Positions 34,936 through 57,420 of a DNA stretch of 64,000 bases are shown here, one piece after another. The notes beneath the pieces were generated by a model that was not told the DNA's origin, made no database searches, and saw only the letters and a list, made by a program, of their open reading frames with translations. This stretch comes from Eublepharis macularius. Its lineage: Eukaryota; Chordata; Lepidosauria; Squamata; Eublepharidae. The stretch is taken from assembly GCF_028583425.1 (NCBI RefSeq), contig NC_072791.1:33673368-33737367 (forward strand), written 5' to 3'. Position 1 is the stretch's first letter. Every line of letters begins with the position of its first letter. The position numbers and the translations under genes are program-made.

Positions 34936-36537
34936 TAAGTGACTCCAGCGTAAGAAACTCTGCAGGGATTAAGACAGGTACTTTCTACCTCGCATCCTCA
35001 GACCCAAAATTTCCCTGAGCCTGCAACTAAAGGATTTTCAAACCAATGGTGTCATAGCAGTCCTTCATTGCAACTGATGTCTAAAGAGGAGACCTCCAGC
35101 CACAGATCCATGCAGCCTCCCAAATGCCAGGATCATTAGGATTTCTCTTTGCTGATCTACCAAGCTGGGGGAAAAAAATAAAAGCAAGGGCAGTAATGCT
35201 GCATTACAGATGTCTTGTTTATACCACTGAGTGGCTTATTACAGATGGAAAATGTTAAATTTAATCAATGCATGAATAAATCAGCCTGGTTCAAGCAAAC
35301 AGGGTTTTCGTGTAACTCGGTGAAAGACAGGGGCTGCTGCTTTCAAGCCATTTGTGTGCCTGTTATTAATACAGAGCAGGACGCAGAAGAGAGCCATTTC
35401 AAAGCAAAGATCATTCAGCCCACACTGGCTATACTCTACAGAGGTGGGTAATGCAAAACTGATTTAATCTTCACTCACGATCGCCTGAGTAGAGAGAAGC
35501 AGCAAAGCAAGATTTCCCTCCTTTTGGATTGCACTGGTAACACTACACTGCAGGTGCAACCAAAGGTGTATTAAACCTCACCACCTTTAGAATATATCAT
35601 CCACACTGGATCAGCGCCAGTATTCCAATCTGTAGTCATGATCATTTTTAAATAAGTGATTGGAAGAAATATGGGCATAAATGTAAATATCGCTAGGCTG
35701 AGTTCCACTAGTACTGCATCCTGGCTGTTTCTTTGCCTATTTCCTGTGGGATGACTACTTTGAGGTGAACTGCTCAAAAATTCCTGATGCTAAACATCAC
35801 ACACTCTGTCCTATTTCTCCAAGGTAGAAATGCCTCATTTCCACACAGGCTGATGTGATGACAGAAATGATTGTCTTCCATGCAGTGTTACTAATGATGG
35901 TCAAAAAAACATGGCAGTGTTTACTCAGTAATTGCAGGTGAGTCATCGCTCACAGTGGTAGCCTTTCCAGGACACGGGAGAGTATTTCCATGTTAGAACC
36001 TCACCCTGTAGCAACAGCATTCATGTCAGCTGTTTCCACCAATGTTATTAACAGAGGCAGTAGCTATCTCTTTTTAACACATACACACCCACACACACAC
36101 ACACCCGTGTGTTCATTCTTCTGTCCCTACTGGAATGGAATGTTCTGAATGCTTTCACTAGGGTAGGAGATTTGGGCTTTTGTTCTTTTTACATCACTGG
36201 TATCTTAAAACCCTTTCAAAAGAGCCAAAGGCAGCTGAGAATATAGACACTAGCTACAGTGCCCAGTTGTTTTGTATTAAAGAACTGACCAAACCACCTT
36301 GCCCTTCAGGTATGGCATGCCACTTTTACTTACAAGAGAAAAGTAGTCGGCTGGCTGCAGAGAAGCAGCCAAACTAAGGTGGAAGCAAGGTAGTATTGCC
36401 CCTTATGACCAATGTGCACATTATATAGCTCATATAACGTAGTAGCGAGAGACAATGTATAGGTAGTTTTTAGAGCACCATGGTTGGACAGCAAATGCAG
36501 TCTATGTCCATTGCTACAAACCTGCATTTGCTTTTTT
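34936..36537. other. Non-coding stretch, no recognised gene
   Basis: Contains a short (CA)n tract near 36080 and only small ORFs. Nothing here matches a gene family I know. Confidence 0.4.
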
Positions 36538-36735
36538 TAAAATGCTGTCAAGCCGCAGCAGACTTACGGTGACCCTGTAGGGTTTCCAAGGCGAGATATT
36601 CAGAGGTGGTTTGCCATTGCCTGCCTCTGCATAGCAACCCTTGACTTCTTTGGTGGTCTCCCATCCAAGCACTAACCAGGACTGACCCTGCTTAGCTTCT
36701 GAAAGCAGATGAGATTAGGCTAATCTGGGCTTTTG
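36538..36735 (-). mobile_element. 5S rRNA-derived SINE, minus strand
   Basis: In reverse complement it shows GCCTAATCTCATCTGCTTTC, AGAAGCTAAGCAGGGTCAGT and GTGCTTGGATGGGAGACCAC, a well-preserved 5S-like A box and C box region. It continues with GGCAATGGCAAACCACCTCTG and GTAAGTCTGCTGCGGCTTGA. This is the better preserved of the three headed copies in the window. Confidence 0.88.
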
Positions 36736-37974
36736 TAGATACTTGGAAAAGTTGCAAGAATCAACCAGGAACTTTCTTCTCCAAATTTCACTTCAACCTC
36801 AAATTCACTAAAGAGCCTTCAGCCGCTGAAATATCCTTACAACTTTAATCTCCTCCTCTGCAATATTGACACAACAGAACTAGGGTAATTTTCAGAGCAG
36901 TCGTGCGGATGAGCAAGCTATTTTCTCCATACACATTTTGGTGAATGCACATACCAACCATGTACGGTATACACATAGTTTTTATGAATGAGGTTGCATA
37001 ATTCTTACATTACACTCAGCACATGTAGGGCTGAACGTGTCATTGAAATCCCATGCTTCTCCATATAGTGTGTCCTGGTTTGACTTGTAAGGTGAATGCA
37101 CACTCTTTTTTACAGTGACATACATGCAGGATGGACACGTGCTGTCTGTAATACATGTATAGGACAACGAAGTCCAGCACAGTGAATACTCCTAATATAA
37201 ATTTAAAGTATTAATTCCAACCCCTTCATCAGCTCCTCTGTATAAAGTTTTGCTTGTTCTAGATACACACACACTCTCCACTTTCTCAAGAACGAGTCTA
37301 GCTTCACAGTATTTAACAGCCAAGGACTAGTCATTCTACAGATAACCAAATCCATGTAAAGGGTGAAGCCACAAATACAAGGCTCTGCAAACCTAGGAGA
37401 CCTCCCATGTTTACAGAAAACATACGGCAGCGCTATTTGGGTTTTGTAGTGGCTGCCACATGGGCCACTACCAGGTGACACTTTGGAAAAAGCAACTGTG
37501 AAAAATGGCCTGGACTCCAGAATCTCCAATAAAGTTTATTATAAAGGGGTATTTCATCCAAGCAAAGTGGTTTCTGAGACGCCTTTCACTGGCTGCTAGA
37601 TCACAGGGAAGGGTGGGGGGAGGGTTAATCTCCTCAGCATAAAGCCTAAACAGGTCTCTTTAGAAATGGAAATGGTTTAACTCAGGAAGAATAAAATCAC
37701 ACCTCAAGTTACCAAAGCCTGAAAGGTAGGTAGGCCTGAGGTCACTTTCTTCTGAGATAAAAATGAATAAAGTATTACTTCCCCTGATAAAGAGGGAAAG
37801 CAGTGAATTTCCTGCTGTGGCAGGGGAAGAAAGGAGTATAAATATACAGACCACAAGAGAAAGGGGCCCTTTCACATTTTCCTTAGCTCCATGTCTGAGC
37901 TATTGACTATCTCAGACCCGAGGTCCTTTTACAATGGCAGAGGTGGCTACACGCAGCTAGCAAATTAATATAGT
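36736..37974. other. Non-coding stretch, no recognised gene
   Basis: Only short ORFs without motifs (for example 37203-37529 minus). I name no repeats here. Confidence 0.4.
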
Positions 37975-38072
37975 TCCAGGTAGGTAGCTGTGTTGGTCTG
38001 GACTCGAGTCCAGCGGTATTCTTAGAAACCAACAAGATTTTTCAGGGTTTTGGCTTTCGAGTCAAAGCTCCC
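37975..38072 (-). mobile_element. Hammerhead-family repeat fragment
   Basis: In reverse it carries GGGAGCTTTGACTCGAAAGC, the stem II and GAAA side of a hammerhead-like core, then TTGGTTTCTAAGAATACCGC and CAACACAGCTACCTACC. The CTGANGA box is missing, so the copy is truncated. Confidence 0.55.
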
Positions 38073-38264
38073 AAACGATTGATACTCCATTCATGAAACA
38101 GAGGCATGAGCCATTTCAAATGCTTGTATCGTCAAGAAATTCTGTGACGTATTTACATGGTGCTAGTTTGAGTTCTGAAATTTTTTCCCACCTGTGGACA
38201 CACTAATCCAGGAGCAGCACAGGAGAGGGGGCTGAGATTGATCCCACAATCCCCAGAATGCACA

Positions 38265-38505
38265 TGCGTGTCTATTTATTTACTTCATTTATACCCCACC
38301 ATTCTCCACGGTGGGGACTCAACATGGCTTACATCATTCTCCTTGCCTCTTATTTTATTCTCCCAACCCTGCGAGGTAGATTCAGATTGAGCGTGTATGA
38401 CTGGCCCAAAGTCATTCAGCGAGCTTCCAGGGAAAAGCAGGAATTCGAAACTGGGTACCCTGGATTCTAGTCCAACACTCTGATCACTGGCTTTTAAACC
38501 CGCAA
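38265..38505 (-). mobile_element. tRNA-derived SINE, minus strand
   Basis: In reverse: GATCAGAGTGTTGGACTAGA (tRNA-like A-box region), GGTACCCAGTTTCGAATTCC (degraded B box), GACTTTGGGCCAGTCATAC and a tail with GGGGTATAAATGAAGTAAAT. This is a full-length, diverged copy. Confidence 0.7.
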
Positions 38506-38837
38506 CTTAAATGAGAGAGCCAAATAGGGAATGGAAACCCCGAGTAGAGCCTCTTAATAGCAAAACCAGTAAGTGCTAAGGCTCTAGTCCTTTAACCAAA
38601 GATACTCTTTGAAGTGGTGGCAGCCCCAGAGAGAAGAGGGAGCAAAGAAAGTGGAGGAGTGGAGCTGGATGGAAAATTCAGGAAGGGTGAGTTGCCTTTT
38701 GTCACTTGAGCATAAATGGAACTTGCCAGAGCCATTGTCATAGCAACCTAAAATGGAGGTGGCTGGCACAAGGTGACGGTGGCTGAGAGACAGAGAAGGA
38801 AGAAGGAAGCCAGAACAGCAAACAAATGGAAGAGTGA

Positions 38838-38920
38838 GATTTCTTCTGTTGGTCTATGAGGTGCTACTGGACCCAAATCTTGTTCTTGTACTACAGACCC
38901 GCTACTCACCTGAAATTATT
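38838..38920 (+). mobile_element. Hammerhead-family repeat, distal fragment
   Basis: TTGGTCTATGAGGTGCTACT and CTACTCACCTGAAATTATTC correspond to the distal part of the repeat at 43911-44032. The ribozyme core is absent. Confidence 0.5.
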
Positions 38921-39027
38921 CTTCTGCCCTGTAAGCCTTCACAAGTCCCCCAATCCCATTGTACGTAACAGCAGTTCCAGCATCCATTGCCTCAGTTTCA
39001 AACCCAGTATTTCATAGCTGGCTGCAG

Positions 39028-39240
39028 GGCCAGTCTGGCATAGTAGCTAGAGTGGTGGCCTTTGAATGGAGGCCAAGTGCAACTCTCTGCTAAGGAAGCT
39101 CAGTGCGACCTTCAGCCTATTGCTACTTATCAGTGTAACCTACCTTAAAAGGCTGTTCTGAGGATAAAATGGGAGAGGAAGCCTTCTGTGTGTTACCCTG
39201 AGTTCCTTGCCGAACAGCAGGATAAACAAGTGTGATAGAC
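39028..39240 (+). mobile_element. tRNA-derived SINE, plus strand, degraded
   Basis: CATAGTAGCTAGAGTGGTGG resembles the tRNA-like head. GTAACCTACCTTAAAAGGC and TTCTGAGGATAAAATGGGAG match the body of the copies at 27188 and 54945. Confidence 0.6.
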
Positions 39241-40299
39241 TGTGGCCCATCTGATTTTGGCATCATCTTCTAAAAAATTTAGAAAACCCAACACAGACCA
39301 TCTCAGTTTCAATGCAAAAGGGGAAATGACTTCACATCTCTAATCCTTCCAGCTTAACGATACAATCTGTGCTACTGCATGTACCCAAGTTCAAGTCAGA
39401 GAAACCTATCAACAACTTAACCTGAGAAACTGGTAAACGACTGCAAGGGGCTCTATGCAGCAGAAAAGCTTAGTACAGGTTTACTCACTGTCTTGTTAAA
39501 CCCTTTTGCTGCAATGCCCTGACTTCCTCTCAATTGTTTTTTACCCAGCCTGATTTCTGCAGAAGCCTGGAAACACATGCAAGTTTGAAAAAACTGGTCC
39601 TATATGCACAGCACAGAATTCAACAATGCATACCATAGTAAATGCAACTACAGCCTGTGGGACAGCTGAATTGGCTGAGGACCAGAAAGCTGAATCTATA
39701 TTTCCCTTTTCTCCCATGCTGTGTGAAGTCCTGCTCTAGGGGGTAAGGAAAAGACGCACAGGAACAGCAAAGGGGGAAGTGCAAGGGAAAGGGTAATGTT
39801 GCATAAAGCACTAGATCCAATTGAGGGGGAGGGTTGATGAAAAACATACCAAAAAAAAACTTAATATGCCTGAATAAGATTTATAATGCTCATGGCTTCA
39901 CATGCTTTTCCATGATTAAGGAGATGCCATAGTGATGAAGAGGTTTAAATTTGCATCTCCCCTCCCCTAAAAAAAGTCAGTTTTCTTTACCTTTTTTCTT
40001 TTTAATCTCAGACACAGCCTGCTTTCCCAATATGCATTTTGCTCATTTTTTAAATCCTCCCCTTCGAGTTGATCCTGTCCAGCTCGCAACCTGTGATAAC
40101 TTGCCTTTGTGCAACTCTGAAGTCCCCAAAAGGGGACTTATTAGAATTTTTTTTTAAAAATCCAAATGCTCCTTTTTGTTAAGATGCAAATTCTTGCCTT
40201 TTCACCACATTTGAAAAAATACTGCCACACCCCAGCAGACTACAGGCAAGTCAGAAGGAAGCCCGTTTGAGCCACAGAATTAAGAGGGTCAGGATATGA
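39241..40299. other. Non-coding stretch downstream of the calmodulin gene
   Basis: Short ORFs only. Lies past the most distal poly(A) signal proposed for calmodulin. I recognise no elements. Confidence 0.4.
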
Positions 40300-41482
40300 A
40301 AAGCAAGCACAAGTTCATTTATTTATAGCAAAGGTCTTGGGTTACAAGAGGTCAGTTCTTGCCATCTTGAAGAAAGGTTAGACGGGATAAGTTATTGCAT
40401 ACATCTGCATTATAATTTAGCAGTAAGTCATTCATAGAAAACATCTTCCCTTCCTACTGCCCCTTTTTTTGGTTTAGTCTCTCAATTGTATAGATATATA
40501 GATATATATGTATTTTTGCCTTTTTACGAAGCATGTAACACCACCTTTAAGTTAATGGTCTTTTATTGGAAAAAAAGACTAGCATTTACAACTTGGAATG
40601 GACATAAATTGTAAATATCTTGAACAGCGATGTTGATAATTGTGCTGAAGTCCACAGGCTTCTCTGCCAACTCCAAGTCTTGGTACAGAAGGTTTTTAAA
40701 AACAAGAGTGTCATCCAAAGATGCTTCTTCCCCCCCGCTTCCCCAGTGAAGGTTTCCTTTTAAAAATTTTGTGAACGGTAACAGCCTGACACCCGTTCCA
40801 CAATAGTGCAATGCAGACAAAATTAAAACCAATGTAACACAGACATGCCATCTATAATTTCCATTGTTTGGGGTGGGGTGGGGGGAACACACTGCTACTA
40901 CAGACAAGAGAATCTTTCCATCTTCTGGGAACGGAGGGTCCCTCTAAACATTTTGCATCCCTTCAACCAGTTTTGCTGCATACCATCCTGAGGTATAGAC
41001 CAATTTTGAAAAGTAAACCAGCTATGACAATTTATCACTAGAAATTGAGCCAGAATCCACTTTGGGACAAAAGAGTGGATTTTTTTTTTAAGATTTGTTT
41101 TTTCTGGGTTTTTTTTAAAACTGTTTTAATACAAATGTCTGACTGTGCTCAATTGTCAAGCTGCATGCATGAAAAACTGGCCAGCCCAAACAGTGTAATA
41201 GTCATTAGCAAACGGAACTTTTGAGGAGTTCTCTAAGTGCTTTCTTATTTTAAAGGTAGTACAATTATTTATACTGGAAAAAAAACTTGATGTTTAACTT
41301 GATCTCCTTTTTCGGGAACAGGACCACCAACCATTACATGCAGTTTGTGGACAGAAGGTATTTCGACATTCAGTTTTGCTATACAGAAACAGAATGAATA
41401 AATGAACATTTTTTTTGCAAGAGGTAAGTAAAAGATTCAATTTGATTCTTCTAGAGGGAAAAAAAGGTGAAAGGAGGTCTCT
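40300..41482 (-). other. Calmodulin 3' UTR with two possible poly(A) signals
   Basis: The sequence after the stop codon is AT-rich, with T runs and no competing ORF. AATAAA on the minus strand occurs at 40567-40562, followed within 30 nt by the GT-rich GGTGGTGTT, a typical downstream element. It occurs again at 40323-40318, followed by TGAACTTGTGCTTGC. I infer 3' UTRs of about 0.9 and 1.2 kb. Calmodulin genes are known for alternative polyadenylation; the exact ends are not determinable here. Confidence 0.65.
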
Positions 41483-53122
<11,640 letters not shown>

Positions 53123-53227
53123 TGTGGCTGGCGACGGCGGGCTGAGCACAGGCGGGCGGCTGCTGAGTACTGTGGCTCCTTCGGCGCTTCGCCCCAAATG
53201 CTGTAGGTGTGAGGCTGCGCCGGACGG

Positions 53228-53235
53228 CTTTTATA
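53228..53235 (-). promoter_or_regulatory. TATA box of the calmodulin promoter
   Basis: The minus strand reads TATAAAAG in a GC-rich context, about 106 bp upstream of the ATG. It predicts transcription start near 53200-53205 and a 5' UTR of about 80 nt. No other TATA-like word lies nearby. Confidence 0.75.
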
Positions 53236-53699
53236 CGGCGCGTTGTATCCCTCCGCCGGAGCAGCGCCTTTCCTCTCGCTCTCCTCCCCGGGCTGTGGCA
53301 TGTGGCAGCGGAGGGACTGCGGAGGGAGGGAGGGGGCGGGCGGCCCTGCCCCCACCTGCCCCTCCCCCGCCCGCTCCCCTTTGCCAGCCCAGCTGGCAGG
53401 CGGCGGGGAAGTGGGGCTTGCGAGCGGGCCGCCCAGGGACGGCTGCGACGCGCTGGAGAGCCTGCCCGGGCTTTGCTGCAGATGCTTCTGGCTGGCTTCC
53501 GAGGTGGAAAGGGCTCTTGAGCAAGGGACAGGCCCACCCGAGGTGCCTGTGCCTGGCTGTGCGGAGGCCTCGCAACAGAAGCAGAGAGTCGTCCGTAAGG
53601 GTTGCTTGGCAGCACAAACAGGGCTACGCACACACGCACACAAACCAGGGTTAAGCACAAAAAGCCCCATAGCCTGTTCCAGTGACTTATGAAGCTAGT

Positions 53700-53975
53700 T
53701 TTAGGTGGGTAGCCACGTTGTTCTGCAGCAGAAGAGGTCCAGATCAACTAGATTCGGGTCCAGATCGACTAGATTTCGATGAGTCTAGGAGTGCCCATAA
53801 GACGTAACAAAATTTGTGGTAGGGCATGAGCTTTCTGGAGTCACAGCTCACTTCTTCAGAGGTCTGAAGAAATGAGCTGTGACTCAGGAAAGCTCATACC
53901 CTAGTCTTATAGGTGCTACTAGACTCTTGTTCTTTTCTACTGTTACCGACAGACTAACAAGGCTATCCATCTTGA
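53700..53975. mobile_element. Foldback hammerhead-family element upstream of calmodulin
   Basis: Two inverted copies of the repeat seen at 23638-23768 are joined head to head. The left copy is antisense (CTGAAGA reading 53859 to 53853) and the right copy is sense (CTGAAGA 53864-53870), only four nt apart. Outer ends are GGTAGCC-like (GGGTAGCCACGTTGTTCTGC) and GGCTATCCATCTTGA. The right core has a mismatch next to GAAA (CTCAG-GAAA), and the left core also deviates (CTCC-AGAAA). Confidence 0.75.
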
Positions 53976-53984
53976 GAGTTCCAG

Positions 53985-54100
53985 CGTATGGATTCTAGCT
54001 GTAGCTTTAGCTTTGACTATGGAAAACTCATACCTTAGAAATCTGGTTGATCTTTAAGGCATTACTGGACCTGAATCTTGCTCTTCCAGTGACTAAAACA
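53985..54100 (+). mobile_element. Degraded hammerhead-family repeat
   Basis: AGCTTTGACTATGGAAAACT and CTCATACCTTAGAAATCTGG, followed by GGCATTACTGGACCTGAATC, match the second hammerhead family (see 43911). The CTGANGA box is lost. Confidence 0.5.
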
Positions 54101-54242
54101 TATATAGGATAAAAGTTTTGCAGTCCAGCTTTTCAGATGTGGTATTCATGTTTCTGGCAAGGGAGGGGAGGAGGGCAAGAAAAGTACACTTTCCCCTGCC
54201 TGGGTTTCCAGCATCTTTTTTACATACCTCCTAGGAGGAGAT

Positions 54243-54476
54243 TTATAGGTGTAGGCATGTCATTCTACTGAAGATAAGATTCAGGTCCAGGGGAACGTTA
54301 GAGACCAACTAGATTTCCAGGGTATGAGCTTTTGAGATTCAAAGCTCTCTTTGTCAGATACAAGGAGTGGAAAAAGGTGTACGCAGGAAGCTGAGTTGGT
54401 CCCTAAAGTGCAACTGGACTCAAATCATGCTCCTCGACTGCAGACCAACATGGCTACCCACCTGAAACTTACTGAA
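54243..54476. mobile_element. Foldback element of the second hammerhead family
   Basis: The left half is antisense: its reverse reads CTGACAAAGAGAGCTTTGAA then TCTCAAAAGCTCATACCCTG, a degraded core (CTGACAA for CTGANGA, CAAAA for CGAAA). The right half repeats the distal part in sense (GGTCCCTAAAGTGCAACTGG to GGCTACCCACCTGAAAC). The arrangement is a snap-back, as in the element at 53700. Confidence 0.6.
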
Positions 54477-54944
54477 GGTAATGAAAGTTGCATATATGAG
54501 GACAGACACACATTTAAAGAATAAAATTTCAGCTGTAAAGTATCATTGCACTCAACATTTGCTTGGAGATGTGTCAGAACAGAGGTGAGCTGTATTTTTT
54601 AGGATGCCTTTAACAAATATTCAAAAAAGTGTGTTCCTCCAAAACAAAAGGAAAATACTTTGAAATCCAAATTATACAGAAGAGTTTGATTGCAGCCCTG
54701 CAAGCACATCTTTTGGAACAGACCATTCACATCAATGAGGCTGCCAATGGTGTATGATTTGAGGAATTTGTCCTTGTTTTATGAAGAAGAAAGAATTGAA
54801 CAGGTATAGGCCTAAGCACACCAACTGTAACTCAGTCCTAAAGTACGGCTGCATTGGGGACTTCCCCGTTTTCAGAGATCTTTTTGCTATTCAGACTTCT
54901 CATTTCCTCTACTGCTTATCAGCCCTTGCTGGGTGGTGTTCGGC

Positions 54945-55083
54945 CGCTCATGCACTCTCAGCCTGACCTACCTCACAGGTTTGTTGTGAGGATAAAATGG
55001 AGAAGAGGAAAACACTGTAAGCTGCTTTGGGTTCCCATTGGGAAAAAAAGGAGGGTATAAATGAAGCAAAAAAAAAAAAAAAG
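54945..55083 (+). mobile_element. tRNA-derived SINE, 3' half
   Basis: CAGCCTGACCTACCTCACAG, GTTGTGAGGATAAAATGGAG and GGAGGGTATAAATGAAGC, then a run of 15 or more A residues. The head is missing (5' truncation). Confidence 0.7.
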
Positions 55084-55193
55084 GATAAATCTGACCTCTG
55101 TAAACACATCCTCTATGTTTGAAAGCTTTCCTGGTATTAACAGCAGCCGCTTGCTCCTGTTACCTGAGGATGTTACCTGTTCTCTGAAAAGAA

Positions 55194-55410
55194 AATATGC
55201 CTTCAAGTTGCAATCAACACATGGCAACCTTATCCATGAGGTATTCCAAGCAAGAGATGAGCAGAGGTGTTTTGCGTCCATGGGGCCTTCCTCCGCATAG
55301 CAACCCCTCTCTTCCTTGCAGTCGCCCATCTAAGTACCCATCATGGACAACCGGGTTTAGATTCCAGATTCTGAGAAGCTGAGCCTAAGCTGGGCTATTC
55401 AGGCTACTAC
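55194..55410 (-). mobile_element. 5S rRNA-derived SINE, minus strand, degraded
   Basis: In reverse it shows AGCCCAGCTTAGGCTCAGCT, AGATGGGCGACTGC and a distal CCATGTGTTGATTGCAACTT. The same element order as the copies at 34725 and 36538, with more divergence in the head. Confidence 0.65.
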
Positions 55411-55809
55411 CTGTTTTCTGACCAACACATCATTCCTTAGCTCCACACTTTCCTACTGAAACCAGTAAGACTTAGCAATGAATGGTATTGAGAGGACATA
55501 ACAATTCCCCACAATGGTTGAATTTGCAAGGTAACTTTCCATCACAGGCAGTTTTTGATATCTGGAGAAATTTCTTCTAGATTACAACCCCACAAAGTTA
55601 AGTCTTCTTCCTGGAAGCAGTTCTGCCTCTGCAAACCAATGGGCTGGAGGGTTTCTCTTCAACTTTCTTTTCCTGGGCAACCAGCTCTTTGCTTTCATGA
55701 CTCCAGCATTAGTTACAATTGTTCTGCAGACATCAGGACAAGGCCTCTGCATTGTAATCCTTTAATCCCCTCTGGGCCAGACTGTGGCGGTGAAGTCAGA
55801 TCCTTGTAA
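55411..55809. other. Non-coding stretch, no recognised gene
   Basis: Short ORFs only. Lies between the SINE and the retroelement remnant. Confidence 0.35.
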
Positions 55810-56175
55810 CTTCCCTTACCTACCTTATTCTAGGCTTTTAAACCAAAATAGCCATTGGCAGAGAGGAATGGCTGTTCTCACCACAAACTTCCTCCCATGC
55901 AGATAATGGAGGAAACAGTTTATGAACTTTGCAACTGCCCAGAGTTCTTTGTTAGTGATGCAATCCTTTTTCTCTGCCTCACTCAAGTTTTTGCCGAAAT
56001 AAGCAACCACCTTTTCTTGCCCTTCACATTCTGATATCCACACCCCCATGCTGTAACCTCAGTGGCTGAAACAACTGAGGACTTAAAAAACAGAGAGGCT
56101 ATGACAGGAGTGTTCACAAGTTCCTTTTTCACATTCAGGTGGCCACTGAAATGGCTTTCCTTTCTCACCCAAACT
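55810..56175 (-). pseudogene. Ty3/gypsy-type retroelement RNase H remnant
   Basis: Minus-strand translation gives KVVAYFGKNLSEAEKKDCIT followed by NKELWAVAKFINCFLHYLHG, the RNase H wording of Ty3/gypsy pol proteins (S/T-LSxxExxYxxTxxELxAV). Upstream on the same strand lies a broken segment near 56150-56060. A GxGAVLSQ-like start is missing and a stop follows at 55825. No LTRs were found. It is a dead fragment. Confidence 0.65.
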
Positions 56176-57069
56176 ATGCGCTGATTTTGTAATATTAGCA
56201 GGCTCCCTTTATTAACAGGAACAAAGATCTACAAAATTTTGTGGCTCGGTAGATACTTCCAGCTATGGCAGCAGCTGCAAACAGCAAAGGAATAGACAGA
56301 AGCAACATCTCTTGTTGCTTTTTGCTGCCACCTCCCCAATCCCACATGCCTCCCTTTCCCTCCCCACCATATCTTTGCAAAAGTGCAAACATGGCAGCAA
56401 TCATGCTGGCCCCCTCTGCAGCCCTGAACCCCCCCCCCTTCTCACTTTGTCTTCTCCTACCAAACTGTGTTTTCATGCTACAGGGTGGCTCAGCAGGGCA
56501 AGTTGGGGGGGGAGCCCTTTAAAGGGGGAGGAATGGTGTGCAGCAGCAAACTGCCCCTTCCTTGTAGCGGCAACAGAGGGAGTGTCCACCCAGACATTCC
56601 TCCATAACCGATCTGCAGATCCTCCTTTAAACAGGAGGAAAAAAGCTTCTCTGATTTAAAGGAAAAAGTCCTAGGAACACCACAAGCTATGCATAGAATG
56701 AGCATGATGTGGGTGTTCCCCTTTAATCTGGTAGCTTCCTGTTTTCCATTTGGGGGGAAATCCTCATGTGGGCCAATTCCCTATATCTGCGGGTTTCCCC
56801 CTTGCTTCCTCTTGTAATTCCTTTTCATTCAACGTGTGTTCCAAGAATTTAACATTCAGGTGGAACAACTCATGTTTCTCGGTGGTCTTTTTAAAATTGA
56901 GATATGTGTGGTGCGTGTTTACTCAGGTGTAAGTCTCATTGGGCTCAGTGGGGCATCCATCTAGCAAGTGTGCTTAAGACTGCAACCTTAGTTTATCATA
57001 GCCTCTTTGTAAATGTGCCAGTTTTTGTTCAAATATGTACCAGGGCAACACGCATGTATCAGATATTTA
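56176..57069. other. Non-coding stretch, possible repeat debris
   Basis: Overlapping ORFs on both strands at 56195-56705 lack domains. 56915-57000 (GTTTACTCAGGTGTAAGTCT) resembles ends of the foldback repeat at 31021. No gene is seen. Confidence 0.4.
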
Positions 57070-57265
57070 CCTACCTATCATATTTTTATCCTGCCTTTCC
57101 TCCAAGGATGATGTCTATGGTACTCCTCTCCTCCATTTTGTCTTCACAAGAACCCTGGAAGGTGAGTTAGGCCAGTGAGCATCAAGGTCTAGCAGGGGAT
57201 TTGAACAGGCATCCCAGAATCCTAGTCATACACTTTAACAACTATACCACATAAGCAAGTTGAAA
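57070..57265 (-). mobile_element. tRNA-derived SINE, minus strand
   Basis: In reverse: TATGTGGTATAGTTGTTAAA (A-box region), GGGATGCCTGTTCAAATCCC (B box), GGGTTCTTGTGAAGACAAAA and the tail GGCAGGATAAAAATATG. This copy is nearly full length. Confidence 0.7.
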
Positions 57266-57403
57266 GACATTCTATTTGCCTTTCAAAAACAGGAGAAGCA
57301 TTATATAAGGCAAAGGCCACGTCCTTAAATTGCCACATGGTCTCACCTTTCTGTGAAGACAATCTTTTCCTTGTCTTTCTCATCCATTCTAAAAAGATCC
57401 AGC

Positions 57404-57420
57404 AAGAAATACCATAATGT
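57404..57420 (+). repeat. L1 target-site duplication, left
   Basis: AAGAAATACCATAATGT, identical to 63611-63627. It marks the exact insertion point. The opposite-strand TTTCTT/GC at the left edge fits L1 endonuclease preference. Confidence 0.95.

Noticed and set aside
36538..36735. Possible functional 5S rRNA gene
   Set aside because: Only part of the 5S sequence is present, it is fused to a SINE body, and the control boxes are mutated in the other copies.
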